A stretch of 64,000 nucleotides of DNA from Palsa-506 sp963755815 (GCA_963755815.1 CAVWLF010000008.1:1-64000), one strand, 5' to 3'. Shown: positions 51,959 through 61,563, numbered from the stretch's first letter. Program-made: numbers and translations. Notes: generated by a model from the sequence alone, not told the origin.

Positions 51959-52861
51959 ATGACTGGTCCGGCGCCGGAGGCCATAGCCTGGGCCTCGGCG
52001 ATCCTGGGCACCGAGGTCACGGTGCTGCGCGGCCTGCGCCACGGCAGCTCGCCGTGGCTGCTGCGGGCCGGGGACCGCAAGGTGGTTCTCCGGGTTGCGC
52101 GCGCCGAGCAGGCGCCCGAGACCGCGACCGAGGCCGCGGCGATGACTTATGCGGCGCGGGTGGCCGGTGCCAGCCTGCCCGTCGCGGAGCTGCTGGGCTA
52201 CGACCTGGCCGTGCGGACCGGGTACGGGCTCCTGCTGGCCGCGTGCGTGCCGGGGACGAGCGCGATCCCGCCCGAGCCCGACCCGGCACGGCTGCGGGCG
52301 CTGGGCGCGGCCGCGGCGCGGATCAGCTCGGTCAAGCTCACTGCGACGCCGGCGCTCCCGGTCCGGAGCCGGCCGATCGAGGCCGACGACTTCGCCGGCA
52401 TGCGCCGCGACCAGGGGGCGTCGGATCTGCTCCGCGCGGCCGAGGCGGCGGTGGCCGAGGCCCGGCCGGACGATGACCGGCTTGGCCTGGTGCATGGTGA
52501 CTTGTGGCATGGCAACACGCTGTGGGACAACGACAGGCTGACCGCGGTGCTCGACTGGGACTGCGCCGGCGTCGGGCCGGCCGGCATTGACCTCGGGTCG
52601 CTGCGCTGCGACGCGGCCTGGTGCCATGGCGCGGAAGCCGCCGGGCACATCCTGCGCGGCTGGGAAGCCGAGGCGGGCAGGCCCGCGAGCGACGTCCCTT
52701 ACTGGGATGCCGTCGCGGCGCTGGCCTCCCCGCCGGACATGGGCTGGTTTCCGGTGTCGATGGCCGCTCAGGGCCGCCCCGATCTGACCCGCGAGGTCAT
52801 GCTCGGGCGCCGCGACGCCTTCCTCGACGCCGCCCTCGGCCAGCTAGCCGCGGCCGGCTAG
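51959..52861 (+). CDS. Aminoglycoside phosphotransferase-like kinase
   Basis: A 300-aa protein of the APH/choline kinase fold. The catalytic loop is LVHGDLWHGNTLWDN and the metal-binding DxD-like segment is VLDWDCAGVGPAGIDLGSLR. An N-terminal Lys (KVVLRVARAE) would bind ATP. The ATG at 51959 is used; the open frame extends upstream without a start signal. Members phosphorylate small hydroxyl substrates or give antibiotic resistance; neither can be inferred here. Confidence 0.85.
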   Translation: MTGPAPEAIAWASAILGTEVTVLRGLRHGSSPWLLRAGDRKVVLRVARAEQAPETATEAAAMTYAARVAGASLPVAELLGYDLAVRTGYGLLLAACVPGTSAIPPEPDPARLRALGAAAARISSVKLTATPALPVRSRPIEADDFAGMRRDQGASDLLRAAEAAVAEARPDDDRLGLVHGDLWHGNTLWDNDRLTAVLDWDCAGVGPAGIDLGSLRCDAAWCHGAEAAGHILRGWEAEAGRPASDVPYWDAVAALASPPDMGWFPVSMAAQGRPDLTREVMLGRRDAFLDAALGQLAAAG

Positions 52862-52909
52862 GCGCGGCCCGGTCGCTCGAACGACGGAATCCCGGCGTGC
52901 TTCAGCGGG

Positions 52910-53581
52910 CTAAGGGCGGTCGATTTCCGGGCGGTGGCTGGTCGCGGCGGCGATGGACTGAAGGTCGCCCTCGTCGGTGCTGATGACCAGGTCGCCGCGG
53001 CAAGCGGGGCCCGGCACAGACCGGGTGCGGGGAGGCCCGAGGGAACTGGGGGGGCCAGGGTCCGCGGCGTGGGCCTGGACGTTGTGCTGCGGCAGTGCGC
53101 GGATCAATGAGTCCAGCAGGAGGTGGCCGGCCCGGAAGTAGGCGGCGGTCGGCCGGACGCGCTGGCCGGGGATGAGTTCGAGTGCGGTCCTCGCGGGTGA
53201 CCAGGTCCAGCGGTCGATGTCCAGCCTCATCCGCAGCGGCGGGCGCAGCCGTCCCCGGGCCAGGCGGATCTCCACCCGGCAGGTACCGGTGTCGCGTTTG
53301 TGCTCAGCCGGCCCGCGCACCAGGCTGTGACCGGGGTGCAGTTCGCCGTCCGGCCCCGCGGGCGGCCAGTTTTCAAGTGCGGCCACGCAGGTCTCGAACG
53401 GGATGTCAACGATCCGCCGGAACGACAGCCAGCCATGTCCGGAGCGCGTGCCCGCGGTCATGCTCGCCCCGCCGCCCGGGGTAGCGAGCGCGGCGGGCAC
53501 TGCGCCGCCGACCGCCCGCGGTACCCCGGCCAGCCCCGCGTGGCTGCGGGCCCGGCGGCGGATGCGCGGGATGCGGCTCAT
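52910..53581 (-). CDS. Conserved hypothetical protein, SRPBCC-like
   Basis: A 223-aa protein. Residues 45-180 contain FRRIVDIPFETCVAALENW, a charged middle (VEIRLARGRLRPPLRMRLDI) and YFRAGHLLLDSLIRALPQH, the pattern of a conserved actinobacterial SRPBCC-like hypothetical family. A poorly ordered Arg/Ala-rich N-terminus and a long low-complexity C-terminal tail flank it. GAAGGAGGGG before the ATG at 53581 fixes the start. Function unknown. Confidence 0.62.
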   Translation of the reverse strand: MSRIPRIRRRARSHAGLAGVPRAVGGAVPAALATPGGGASMTAGTRSGHGWLSFRRIVDIPFETCVAALENWPPAGPDGELHPGHSLVRGPAEHKRDTGTCRVEIRLARGRLRPPLRMRLDIDRWTWSPARTALELIPGQRVRPTAAYFRAGHLLLDSLIRALPQHNVQAHAADPGPPSSLGPPRTRSVPGPACRGDLVISTDEGDLQSIAAATSHRPEIDRP

Positions 53582-53894
53582 GACTATTCCCCCCTCCTTC
53601 GTGCGATCTACGGATCCGTGTAGAGGTAGATCCAGCGAATGTCCGCCTGGTTCGGCTTGATCAGGATTGAGCCGCCGACGCGGCCGTTCGGAAGCTGTCA
53701 GCGGGGCGCGCCGAGGCCACCAGAACCGGGCCCGGCGCCTCGCGGAGCAAGCCTCCAACCGAAGCGTCTCCCCGGACAGTGACGAGGCGCCAGGGCTGTT
53801 TCCACTTCCGACACAGGCATTGACCTGGCCACCCCAAAGTGGATTGACGAGGTCGTACGACTCCCAGCCGGCGGCCAGAACGGCCGCGGCGACC
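53582..53894. other. Intergenic region with gene debris
   Basis: About 310 bases between the hypothetical gene and the LysR stop. It holds the hypothetical gene's promoter side, the near-palindrome CTACGGATCCGTGTAG near 53608-53623, and a 36-bp block also found in the decayed LAL gene at 56895. The minus-strand translation next to that block (YDLVNPLWGGQVNACVG) may be a short remnant of an unrelated gene. No complete gene was found. Confidence 0.4.
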
Positions 53895-53896
53895 TC
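53861..53896. repeat. 36-bp direct repeat, copy 1
   Basis: Begins CTCCCAGCCGGCGGCCAGAA and ends GCGGCGACCTC. It is identical to 56895-56930, which lies inside the decayed LAL gene. This copy touches the 3' end of the LysR gene. Confidence 0.8.
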
Positions 53897-54803
53897 AGCT
53901 GAGGGTGCGGGGCGGCACCGCTAGAAAAGCGCTGAGCACCTCCTGGACGGCACCACGGTGATCATCGCTACGCCGCGCGGCATAGAAACCCATCGGCGGA
54001 CAGCCGAGCAGCGTGACCGCGCGCAGCTGCGGTCCGAGTAGCGGTCGCATCGTCGCGACGTTCGTTATGACCGCGTCACCCCCGGTGACCTTGCGCAGCA
54101 CGCTGGCGTGATCCTGCGCCGCGATCTCGACCAGCCGCGCCTCGTGCTTCGATCGCAGGCCGGCCAGCCAGAACGGGGCCATCCACTCCTCGGGGATATC
54201 GGGGCCGTAGAGCATCGGCTCCTCGCAGTACTGCTCCACGTCGATCGAGCCGGCCTCGGCCAGCCGGTGCCGCGCTGCCACCACGCCGATGAGCTCGGTG
54301 CGCACCTGGGTGGGATGGGACTCAACCGCCATATGCCGCACGGAAGAATTGGTCCACAGCACGTCGACATATTGGTCGGGCAGGCATCTGGTCAATTCGG
54401 TGAACGCGATCTCACGGCCCACGAAACGAGCCTCAGGGTAACTGCGCCGGACGTCCCGTATGACCGAATCCAGTCCGAGCGCTGACAGTGACGCGAGCGT
54501 ACCGGCCGGGAAGCCGATCCGCACCGTGTAGCGGTCGGGCCGCGTCCGGGCGGTCTCGCGAACGGTGGCGGCATGCGCCAGCAGCGGACCGGCCGCGTCG
54601 GCGAAGCGGCGTCCCGCGGTCGTTACGCGAAGGACCCCGGCTGGCCCGCGGTCGACGACGGTGACGCCCAGCTGCCGCTCCAGGCGCTGGATGCGCTTGG
54701 AGAGCGCCGAGGGCGTCATGTGCAAGCGGGCGGCCGCGTGACCGTAGTGTCTCTCCTCCGCCAGCACCAGGAAGCTGGCGGCCAGGCTGAGGTCTAGGTC
54801 CAT
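53895..54803 (-). CDS. LysR-family transcriptional regulator
   Basis: A 302-aa LTTR. The N-terminal winged helix (residues 1-60, SFLVLAEERHYGHAAARLHM, TPSALSKRIQRLERQLG) is followed by the effector domain from about 90 (VRIGFPAGTLASLSALGLDS). It is divergent from the ArsR-type gene across a 179-bp gap that contains two inverted repeats. The last residues PPRTLS run into the 36-bp repeat, so the 3' end may have been trimmed by a rearrangement; the length is still normal for the family. Confidence 0.9.
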   Translation of the reverse strand: MDLDLSLAASFLVLAEERHYGHAAARLHMTPSALSKRIQRLERQLGVTVVDRGPAGVLRVTTAGRRFADAAGPLLAHAATVRETARTRPDRYTVRIGFPAGTLASLSALGLDSVIRDVRRSYPEARFVGREIAFTELTRCLPDQYVDVLWTNSSVRHMAVESHPTQVRTELIGVVAARHRLAEAGSIDVEQYCEEPMLYGPDIPEEWMAPFWLAGLRSKHEARLVEIAAQDHASVLRKVTGGDAVITNVATMRPLLGPQLRAVTLLGCPPMGFYAARRSDDHRGAVQEVLSAFLAVPPRTLS

Positions 54804-54933
54804 AGACGCTCCCCACCATGGGTGCGGGCCGTCGTCCGCCTCGGAGCAGCCCGTTCACCCAGTCTGACGCCTAAGTCAAGGCATATCGTACAAATCCCCC
54901 CCGGCCAGCGCCGGCCCAAGGCGGCCCAGGCAC

Positions 54934-54957
54934 CTGGTGACCCGCCTTAGCCACCAG
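54934..54957. promoter_or_regulatory. Inverted repeat in the LysR/ArsR gap
   Basis: CTGGTG (54934-54939) and CACCAG (54952-54957) around a 12-bp spacer, about 130 bp from the LysR start. Possibly the LysR site; arms are short. Confidence 0.3.
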
Positions 54958-54962
54958 AGAAT

Positions 54963-54986
54963 ACATGTGATATTTTTGTCACATGT
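54963..54986 (+). promoter_or_regulatory. Operator-like palindrome over the ArsR-type start codon
   Basis: ACATGTGA (54963-54970) and TCACATGT (54979-54986) are perfect 8-bp arms around TATTTTTG. It includes the ATG at 54983 and forms an AT-rich island in very GC-rich DNA. A bound protein would block both transcription and the translation start. Confidence 0.6.
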
Positions 54987-55783
54987 TGTCCATGGCCGTC
55001 GCTGAGCACGGAACGGGCGGGGAGCCGGACCTGTGGCGCGCCCTGGCCAGCCCATGGCGCCGCCGCCTGCTTGACCTGCTCCGGGACGCACCCGCGACCA
55101 CCGGGGTGCTGGCCAGTCAGATACCCGAGATCAGCCGGTTCGCGGTTATGCAGCACCTCGGGGTCCTGACCGAGGCTGGCCTGGTGATCGCAGAACGCCG
55201 CGGCCGAGATCGCATCAACTACATCAATCCGGTGCCGCTGCGCGAGTGGTACGAACGGTGGGTACAGCCGCTGGCTGACACCGGCTCGGCCAGCTTGCTC
55301 GCGCTCAGGCGGGTCGCCGAGGAAAGGGAGCGCAGTATGTCCGGGTACGTCGAGCCGATCCGGACCGTCCGGCTGGCCTTCGAGCTACACATCGAGGCCA
55401 GTGCCGAGCGGACCTTCAAGGTGATGACCCAGCAGTCGCTTGACTGGTTCCCGCATGTCTACGGCGGGGACAAGGTACGCAGCGTCGTGCTGGAGCCGAG
55501 GGTGGGCGGCCAGCACTACGAGGATTGGGGCAACGGCAGCGGTCATCTGTACGGTCATGTCACCGTCTACGACCCGCCGGCCCGATGGGCAACCCGCGGC
55601 CGCGTCTATCCGGGCACGATCCTGGACACCGACTACGAGCTGACCGAGGAGACCGGCGGCGTCCGGGTTCGCGTGACGAAGCTGGCGACCGGACCGATGA
55701 CCGAGGAGGAGGCGGCGGGCATCGCCGAATTCGGCGACTTTAGCGGCTGCGCCGCCGCGATCGAGAAGCTCGCGGCCGGCTGA
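54983..55783 (+). CDS. ArsR-type HTH fused to an SRPBCC (AHSA1) domain
   Basis: A 266-aa protein. Residues 15-95 form an ArsR-like winged helix (LWRALASPWRRRLLDLLRDA, then ISRFAVMQHLGVLTEAGLVI). Residues 125-260 form an AHSA1/SRPBCC domain (ELHIEASAERTFKVMTQQSL, WFPHVYGGDKVRS). No metal-binding ArsR cysteines are seen, so the SRPBCC half probably senses a hydrophobic ligand. The ATG at 54983 lies within a perfect palindrome, so autorepression is likely. Confidence 0.85.
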   Translation: MLSMAVAEHGTGGEPDLWRALASPWRRRLLDLLRDAPATTGVLASQIPEISRFAVMQHLGVLTEAGLVIAERRGRDRINYINPVPLREWYERWVQPLADTGSASLLALRRVAEERERSMSGYVEPIRTVRLAFELHIEASAERTFKVMTQQSLDWFPHVYGGDKVRSVVLEPRVGGQHYEDWGNGSGHLYGHVTVYDPPARWATRGRVYPGTILDTDYELTEETGGVRVRVTKLATGPMTEEEAAGIAEFGDFSGCAAAIEKLAAG

Positions 55784-55803
55784 GCAGACGGTCATCGCGC
55801 CCG

Positions 55804-58168
55804 TTAGCGGCGGATGACCGCTGCGCCGGCGTCGGACAGCGCCGCGCGGAGCTCCCTACGGGAGCTGATCCCGAGCTTTCCGAACACTTTGCTCAGGTGC
55901 CACTCCACCGTGCGCGGACTGAGGAACAGCTGGGCGGCGTGCTCGAGCAGCCGGCGAACGCCTCCATGCCCATGTCCGAGAGCATCGCGTAAGCGACTCG
56001 CAGCTGCTCGCGAGCATTGACGCGACGGTGCTCGCGCCGCAGCCATTCGCCGTACAGGAGATGCGCGCGGGCCAGCGTCGCGCGGGTTTTGATGTGCGAC
56101 AGCCGCTCGACCGCGTCCCGGTAGAGCCGCTCGGCGGCTTCTCCCTCGGCCAGCATCGCCGCAGCGCGCGCGTGGGTCCCGAGCGCCCAGTCCGTGCCGG
56201 CGGCACGCGCAATCTCAGCGAGCCGGGCGAGCGGACCGATCGCGCGCTCCGCCTGGCCGCTGCGCGCGGCGGCCTCAATCAGCTCCGCCAGCAGCAAGAT
56301 CGACGGCCCGAGCCCGCGCGCGGCCTGGACGGCCCGCTCGGCCGCGGCCAGGGCGTCCTCGTATCGGCCGAGCCCGTTATAGCGAATCGCGCTGCCCCAG
56401 TCGTTGGCGGCGAGCCAGAGACCCTCACCGCGTTGCAGCACATCCTGCCGGCCGTCTCGATGAGCGCCTGCGCCTCGGCGTCCCGTCCCCGCCAGTTCGC
56501 CAGCACGATCGAGGTGCGCAGCGTCAGGTGACTGCCGGTGGCCTCGACCACGGCGTCCGACTCGGCGGCCAGCGACATGGCCACCCCGGTCCGGCCTGAG
56601 AACAGCTCGACGAGCACGCGGTCGGTGAGCGCGACGGGCAGCGCGGAGAACGCGCCGGCGCGGCGCGCGAGCATCGAGATGGCGCGCGGTGAGCTCGTCC
56701 CATGCCCCGTCATCGGCCAGCGCCCGGGCGATGCGGCAGGCCAGCCACAGCCAGCGCAGCTCGTCCTCCTCGGAGAGCGGCTCGTCCCGGAACGCGCGCA
56801 GCGCGGCCTTCAACGCCGGCGCGCCCGCGACGTAGCCCTCGCGGGTGAGCAGGGCGAGCCCGTCCAGCAGCAGATCGCAGGCGCGCGTGGACGGCTCCCA
56901 GCCGGCGGCCAGAACGGCCGCGGCGACCTCGCGCTCATCGCCCCCGCGCACGAGGCGGTCGGCGGAGAGCGCAGCCGCGAACGCCTCGAGGTATGTCTCG
57001 CGGGCGAGCCTCGGATCCAGCGGCTCGAGCCGCCTGGCCGCCTCCAGCAGCAGCGGGGGAGCGTCCCGGCCGCGCGTCATCGCGAACGTGATCTGCGCGT
57101 GCAGCAGCTGCGCGCGGGCTCGCTCGCGGGAGTCCAGCGGCCCCGCCTGCGCCATCGCCAGCAGCCGGAGCGCCGCATCGGGCGCGCCAGCCTGGTGCTT
57201 GCCCTGGGCGGCCAGGAGCGCACGCTGCGCCCGCCGCCTCAGATCGGGCGTCAGCTCGGCGGCGCGCTCGTGAAATGCCGCCCCCGCCGCCAGGCCGCCG
57301 CGCGCCCGCGCTCGCCCGGCCGAGCGCTCCAGCTCGGCGGCGACGTCCTCGTCGAGCCCGGCGGCCGCCTGAGCGCAGTGCCAGGCACGGCGATCCGGAT
57401 CGACGACGGCATCGGTGGCCTCGGCGAGCGCGCGGTGCACGCGCGGCGCTCCTCCGGCGTGCCAGCGCGGTAGACCGCCGAACGCACGAGCGGATGACCG
57501 AAGCGCACCTGCGCGCCGAAGACAACCAGTCCCTCGGCGGCCGCCGAGGCGGCCGCGTCCGGCCCGATGCCGAGCCCGGCGGCCGCCCGCCACACCAGCA
57601 CCGGATCCCCGGCCGGCTCAGCCGCCGCGACGAGCAGCAACAGCCGCGTCGCCGGCGGGAGCGGCGCCAGCCGCTCCCGGAAGCTCTGCTCGATCCGCCC
57701 CGGCACCGCCGGAGCGCCGGACAGCCCGAACCCGCCCGCGAGCTCGGCGGACGTCCGGCCACGTGGCAGCTCAAGCAGCGCCAGCGGGTTACCGCGCGTC
57801 TCGGCCACGATCCGATCACGCACCCGCTCATCGAGCGGGCAGGCGAGCACGGTCCCGAGCAGCTCCTGCGCATCAGCGTCGTCTAGCCCGCCCACGGCGA
57901 GCTCCGGCAGGCCCTCAAGATGCCGCTCGCCGCCCGGCTCGCGCACGGCGAAGACCAGCCCGACCGACTCCGCACCGAGACGGCGCGCCACGAAGGCCAG
58001 CGCCTGCGCGGAAGCCGCATCGAGCCACTGCGCGTCGTCCACGATGCAGATGAGCGGACGCTTTTCCGCAATGTCCGACAGCAGGCTGAGCACCGCCAGG
58101 CCGACGAGAAACCGATCCGGCGCGTCGCCGTCGCGCAAACCGAACGCAGTGCCAAGCGCACCGCGTGA
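55804..58168 (-). pseudogene. LAL-type LuxR regulator, 5'-truncated and frameshifted
   Basis: The order from the right is ALGTAFGLRDGDAPDRFLVG, Walker B ICIVDDAQWLDAASAQALAF, the AAA/TPR middle (ELPRGRTSAELAGGFGLSG, then LDEDVAAELERSAGRARARG) and a LuxR helix-turn-helix (LFLSPRTVEWHLSKVFGKLG) near 55850-55930. The P-loop-containing N-terminus is missing beyond about 58165, where a hydrolase gene begins on the other strand. The frame changes near 57450, 56680, 56430 and 55960. It cannot make a full ATP-dependent regulator as sequenced. Confidence 0.8.
56895..56930. repeat. 36-bp direct repeat, copy 2
   Basis: Identical to 53861-53896. Here it is ordinary coding sequence (minus-strand EVAAAVLAAGWE) of the decayed LAL gene, so this is the likely source copy. 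Confidence 0.8.
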
Positions 58169-59008
58169 ACAGCGCCGGCATCGAGATCTACTACGAGGAC
58201 CATGGCACCGGCCAGCCGGTAGTGCTGATCCACGGCTACCCGCTCAGCGGCCGCGGCTGGGACAAGCAGGTCCCGGCCCTGCTGGACGCCGGGTACCGGG
58301 TCATCACCTACGACCGGCGCGGGTTCGGCCAGTCCAGCCAGCCCGCTACCGGCTATGACTACGACACCTTCGCCGCCGACCTGAACGCCCTGCTGGAGCA
58401 CCTCAACCTGCGCGACGCCGTCCTGGCCGGGCATTCGATGGGCACCGGCGAGGTCACCCGCTACCTGGGCCGCTACGGCTCGGCGCGGGTGGCCAAGGGC
58501 GTGCTCGTCGCCCCGATCCCGCCGTACCTGCTGCAGGCGGGCGACAACCCCGACGGGGTGCCGCAGAGCCCTGTTCGACGGGTTCGCCGCAGGCCGCTCG
58601 GGCCGATACCCCGGCGTGGATGAAGGGGTTCCTGGACAACTTCTACAACATCGACACCCTGCGCGGCACCCTGGTCAGCGACCAGGCCTTCCAGGCCAGC
58701 TGGAACCTGGCCGTGACCGCATCGGCCACCGCCGCGGTGGCCTGCATCGGCACCTGGGCCACCGACTTCCGCGACGACCTGCCCAAGATCGACGTGCCCA
58801 TCCTGGTCATCCAGGGCGACGCGGACCAGGTCCTGCCGCTGGACAAGACCGGCGAGCCGCCTGCCCGGCCTGATCAAGGACGTGCAGCCTCGTCGTGATC
58901 GAGGGCGGCCCGCACGCCATCCCCTGGACCCACGCCGACCAGGTCAACACCGCCCTGCTCGACTTCATCCGCAGCCTGACACCCGGCCCAGCGCAGCAGC
59001 ACCACTAG
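58165..59008 (+). pseudogene. Alpha/beta hydrolase (chloroperoxidase-like), frameshifted
   Basis: It begins at a GTG with NSAGIEIYYEDHGTGQPVVL, the family's usual region shortly after the N-terminus, so a few residues seem lost at the junction with the LAL remnant. LIHGYPLSG, YDRRGFGQSS and nucleophile elbow GHSMGTGEV follow. The frame changes near 58570 (after DGVPQSP), again near 58860 and 58885, and the end shows the catalytic-His segment EGGPHAIPWTHADQ before the TAG. Restoring the frame would give about 278 aa, the normal size. Recent decay or indel errors. Confidence 0.78.
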
Positions 59009-59028
59009 CACCAGAAGGAAGAACACTC

Positions 59029-60043
59029 ATGTCGAACCACTTCAGCGCCGACAAGCTCAAGTTCCCCGGCGACGACCGCCGCCTGGACCTCACCGACCTG
59101 TTCGTCTTCCAAGCGCCGCAGCCCGGAGCATCACCACGACGCTGCACCGACACCACGCGGGCACGACCGTGCTGATCATGGACTCGAACCCGACCAGCGC
59201 CCCGCCGCCGATCCCGGCCCCGGTGACCGGCCCGGAGTTCTACCCCGGCGCGGTCTACCGGATCAACATCGACACCGACGGCGACAACCACGCCGACGTC
59301 GCGTTCACGTTCGAGTTCTCCGAGTACGAGAACGGCAGGCAGACCGGGACCGCCTGGCACGCCACCGGCGCGCAGGCCCGCCAGCCCGAGCCCGGCCGGC
59401 GAGGTGCTCGCCGCGGACATCCCGGTCAGCTTCGACGGCACCGCGCAGCCCGTCCAGGCGGGCCGGATCCGGCTGTTCGCCGGGCTGCGCAGCGACCCGT
59501 TCTTCGCCGACGTCGAAGGCGCCCTGCACGGCTTCGCAGTGGACCGGGCACGACGACTTCGCCGACAACAACGTCGACTCGATCGTGCTGGAAGTGCCCT
59601 ACGACATGCTCGGCGGCGGCCGGCATCGGCGTGTGGGCCTCGATCAGCCGGCGCAGCAACGGCGTGCTGGAGCAGAGAGGCTGGACCGCGGCGGGAACCC
59701 GACCATCAACCCGTTCATCAACCCCGACGGGGAGAACCTGTTCAACTCCCGCCAGCCCGCCGACGACGTCGCCAACTACCTGGACGCCTGGTCGGCCATC
59801 CTGCAGAACGCCGGCGGCTACACCCCCGAGCAGGCCCGGGCCGCCGCCCTGCAGGTCCTGCCCGACATCCTGCACTATGACGGCACCAAGCCCGCCACCT
59901 ATCCCAACGGCCGCGTGCCCACCGACGACGTGTACAGCCTGCGCTTCGCCTGGCTGACCAACGGCAAGGTCCGGCCGGCCGGCCTCAAGCCCCACGACGA
60001 CCTGCTGGCCCATTTCCCCTACCTCGGCCCGCCCAACCCCTAG
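59029..60043 (+). pseudogene. DUF4331-family protein, frameshifted
   Basis: Pieces in order are MSNHFSADKLKFPGDDRRLD, LTDLFVFQAP, TVLIMDSNPTSAPPPIPAPV, YRINIDTDGDNHADVAFTF, FADNNVDSIVLEVPYDMLGG and a long C-terminal frame ending FPYLGPPNP. These fit DUF4331 (a beta-rich family of unknown role). At least four indels separate them (near 59130, 59395, 59545 and 59620-59695). AGAAGGAAG precedes the ATG. It follows the frameshifted hydrolase by 20 bp on the same strand and ends before a strong terminator. Confidence 0.78.
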
Positions 60044-60058
60044 CCGCCCAGACGGCTT

Positions 60059-60100
60059 CTCCGGGCCGGCGACGTGGTCGATCCCGTCGCCGGCCCGGAG
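60059..60100 (+). terminator. Strong hairpin terminator after the DUF4331 gene
   Basis: CTCCGGGCCGGCGACG (60059-60074) and CGTCGCCGGCCCGGAG (60085-60100) pair perfectly over 16 bp with a 10-nt loop, 15 nt after the DUF4331 stop. Confidence 0.75.
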
Positions 60101-60218
60101 GTCCACCGGAGAACCAGAACCCAGAACTGACCCGGGCCCGCAGGCGGACAGGCAACCGGCGCGACGAGGGTGAAACAGTACCCGCACGGCACTGCCGCTG
60201 GCTCAGGAGGCGCTCACC

Positions 60219-60815
60219 ATGGAATACCTCGTCGACATGACCACCCGCGTTCCGGACGGAACCGCGGCGGAAGCCATCGACGACATCCGCAGCCGTGAGG
60301 GCGCGCACTCGCGTGAACTCGCGTCCCAGGGCTACCTGCTTCGCTTGTGGCGGCCGCCGCTACAGCCAGGCGAATGGCGGAGCCTCGGATTGTTCGCGGC
60401 CGACGACGGCGATGAGCTGCAGCGAGTCCTCGCCTCGATGCCGCTGCGCGTCTGGCGTACCGATGAGGTCACCCCGCTCTCCCGGCACCCGAACGACCCG
60501 GCACTAGCGGCCAGTCCGGCAGGCACGGAATTTCTGACCACCTTCACCCTCACCATCCCGGCGGGCACGCCCGCCCAGACGGTGGAGGACACCAAGGCGC
60601 GCGAGGCGGAACGCGCATACGAGCTGGCCGGGCAGGAACACCTGCTGCGGCTGTGGACGCTGCCGGGCGAGGGGCGCTCGCTGGGCCTCTGGCGAGCCCA
60701 GGACGCGGCCGGGATGCGGGCCATCCTGGAATCACTCCCGCTGGATGCCTGGATGACCGTGCAGACCACGCCGCTCACCCGGCACCCCAGCGACCCGGCG
60801 ACAGCCGGGACCTGA
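60219..60815 (+). CDS. Tandem muconolactone-isomerase-like protein
   Basis: A 198-aa protein made of two muconolactone delta-isomerase-like domains (about residues 1-95 and 104-195). Each has a beta strand (EYLVDMTTRVPDGT; FLTTFTLTIPAGT), a helix with RExxxxxELA, LLRLW, GLFAADD/GLWRAQD, and a final PLxRHPxDPA. Real muconolactone isomerases are single-domain proteins of about 95 aa forming a decamer. The duplication may give a pseudo-symmetric subunit. Catalytic use is not certain. Confidence 0.8.
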   Translation: MEYLVDMTTRVPDGTAAEAIDDIRSREGAHSRELASQGYLLRLWRPPLQPGEWRSLGLFAADDGDELQRVLASMPLRVWRTDEVTPLSRHPNDPALAASPAGTEFLTTFTLTIPAGTPAQTVEDTKAREAERAYELAGQEHLLRLWTLPGEGRSLGLWRAQDAAGMRAILESLPLDAWMTVQTTPLTRHPSDPATAGT

Positions 60816-60865
60816 CCGACGCCTGCCGCCGTTGTTAGTACGGTGACGCTGAGGAGGTACCGGTC

Positions 60866-61501
60866 ATGACTACCGCGATCATCGGCACGGGCGGGATCGG
60901 CTCGGTCATCGCCCGCCATCTCGCCGCAGGCGGCGAGACCCTGCGGCTCTCAAGCGCCGACCATGCGTCGGCCCGAAAGCTGGCAGCGGAGATCGGCCGG
61001 GGTTCGGTCGGCGCCGCCGGCAACCGCGACGCGCTGCTGGACGCCGATGCCGTCGTCCTCGCGCTGCGGTTTACCGCGCTGAGGGGCGTCATAGACGAGA
61101 TTGCCGGCTCGCTATCCGGCAAGATCGTGGTCGTTCCGAGCAACCCGGTCGGCATCGACGCGCAGGGTAAAATCGTCCGTCTGCTGCCGGAGGGGCAATC
61201 CTCCGGCGAGGTTGTCGCCGGGTGGCTGCCCGCCGGGGCGCGCCTGGCCATGGCGTTTGGAACCATGTCGGCCGATCTCTTCGAGTCCGCGGCCAACCGG
61301 TCACCGGAGCCGGCGGTGCTGTTCTACGTGACCGACGACGACCGGGCCGGCCAGGAAGCCGAGCGGCTGATCCGGACGGCCGGCTTCGAGCCGGTGAAGG
61401 CCGGCCGGACCGGGCAGTCGGGCCGGCTCGAGGTGGGCGGCGACCTCCACGATCTCATCATCGGCCCGGCAGCGGCGCGGTCATTGATCGGCGGGTCCTA
61501 A
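60866..61501 (+). CDS. NAD(P)-binding F420-dependent-reductase-like protein
   Basis: A 211-aa Rossmann protein of the NADPH-dependent F420 reductase/coenzyme-F420 oxidoreductase-like group: IIGTGGIGSVIARHLA at residues 4-19, ADAVVLALRF, VVPSNPVGID and GGDLHDLIIGP. AGGAGG lies about 9 nt before the ATG. F420:NADPH reductases exchange hydride between F420H2 and NADP+; members without key F420 residues simply act as dehydrogenases. Confidence 0.75.
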   Translation: MTTAIIGTGGIGSVIARHLAAGGETLRLSSADHASARKLAAEIGRGSVGAAGNRDALLDADAVVLALRFTALRGVIDEIAGSLSGKIVVVPSNPVGIDAQGKIVRLLPEGQSSGEVVAGWLPAGARLAMAFGTMSADLFESAANRSPEPAVLFYVTDDDRAGQEAERLIRTAGFEPVKAGRTGQSGRLEVGGDLHDLIIGPAAARSLIGGS

Positions 61502-61563
61502 TCGCTTCGGCCCGGCCGGCGGACACCGCGCCGGTGACGGTTCGCGCCGGGGAGGCACGCAGC

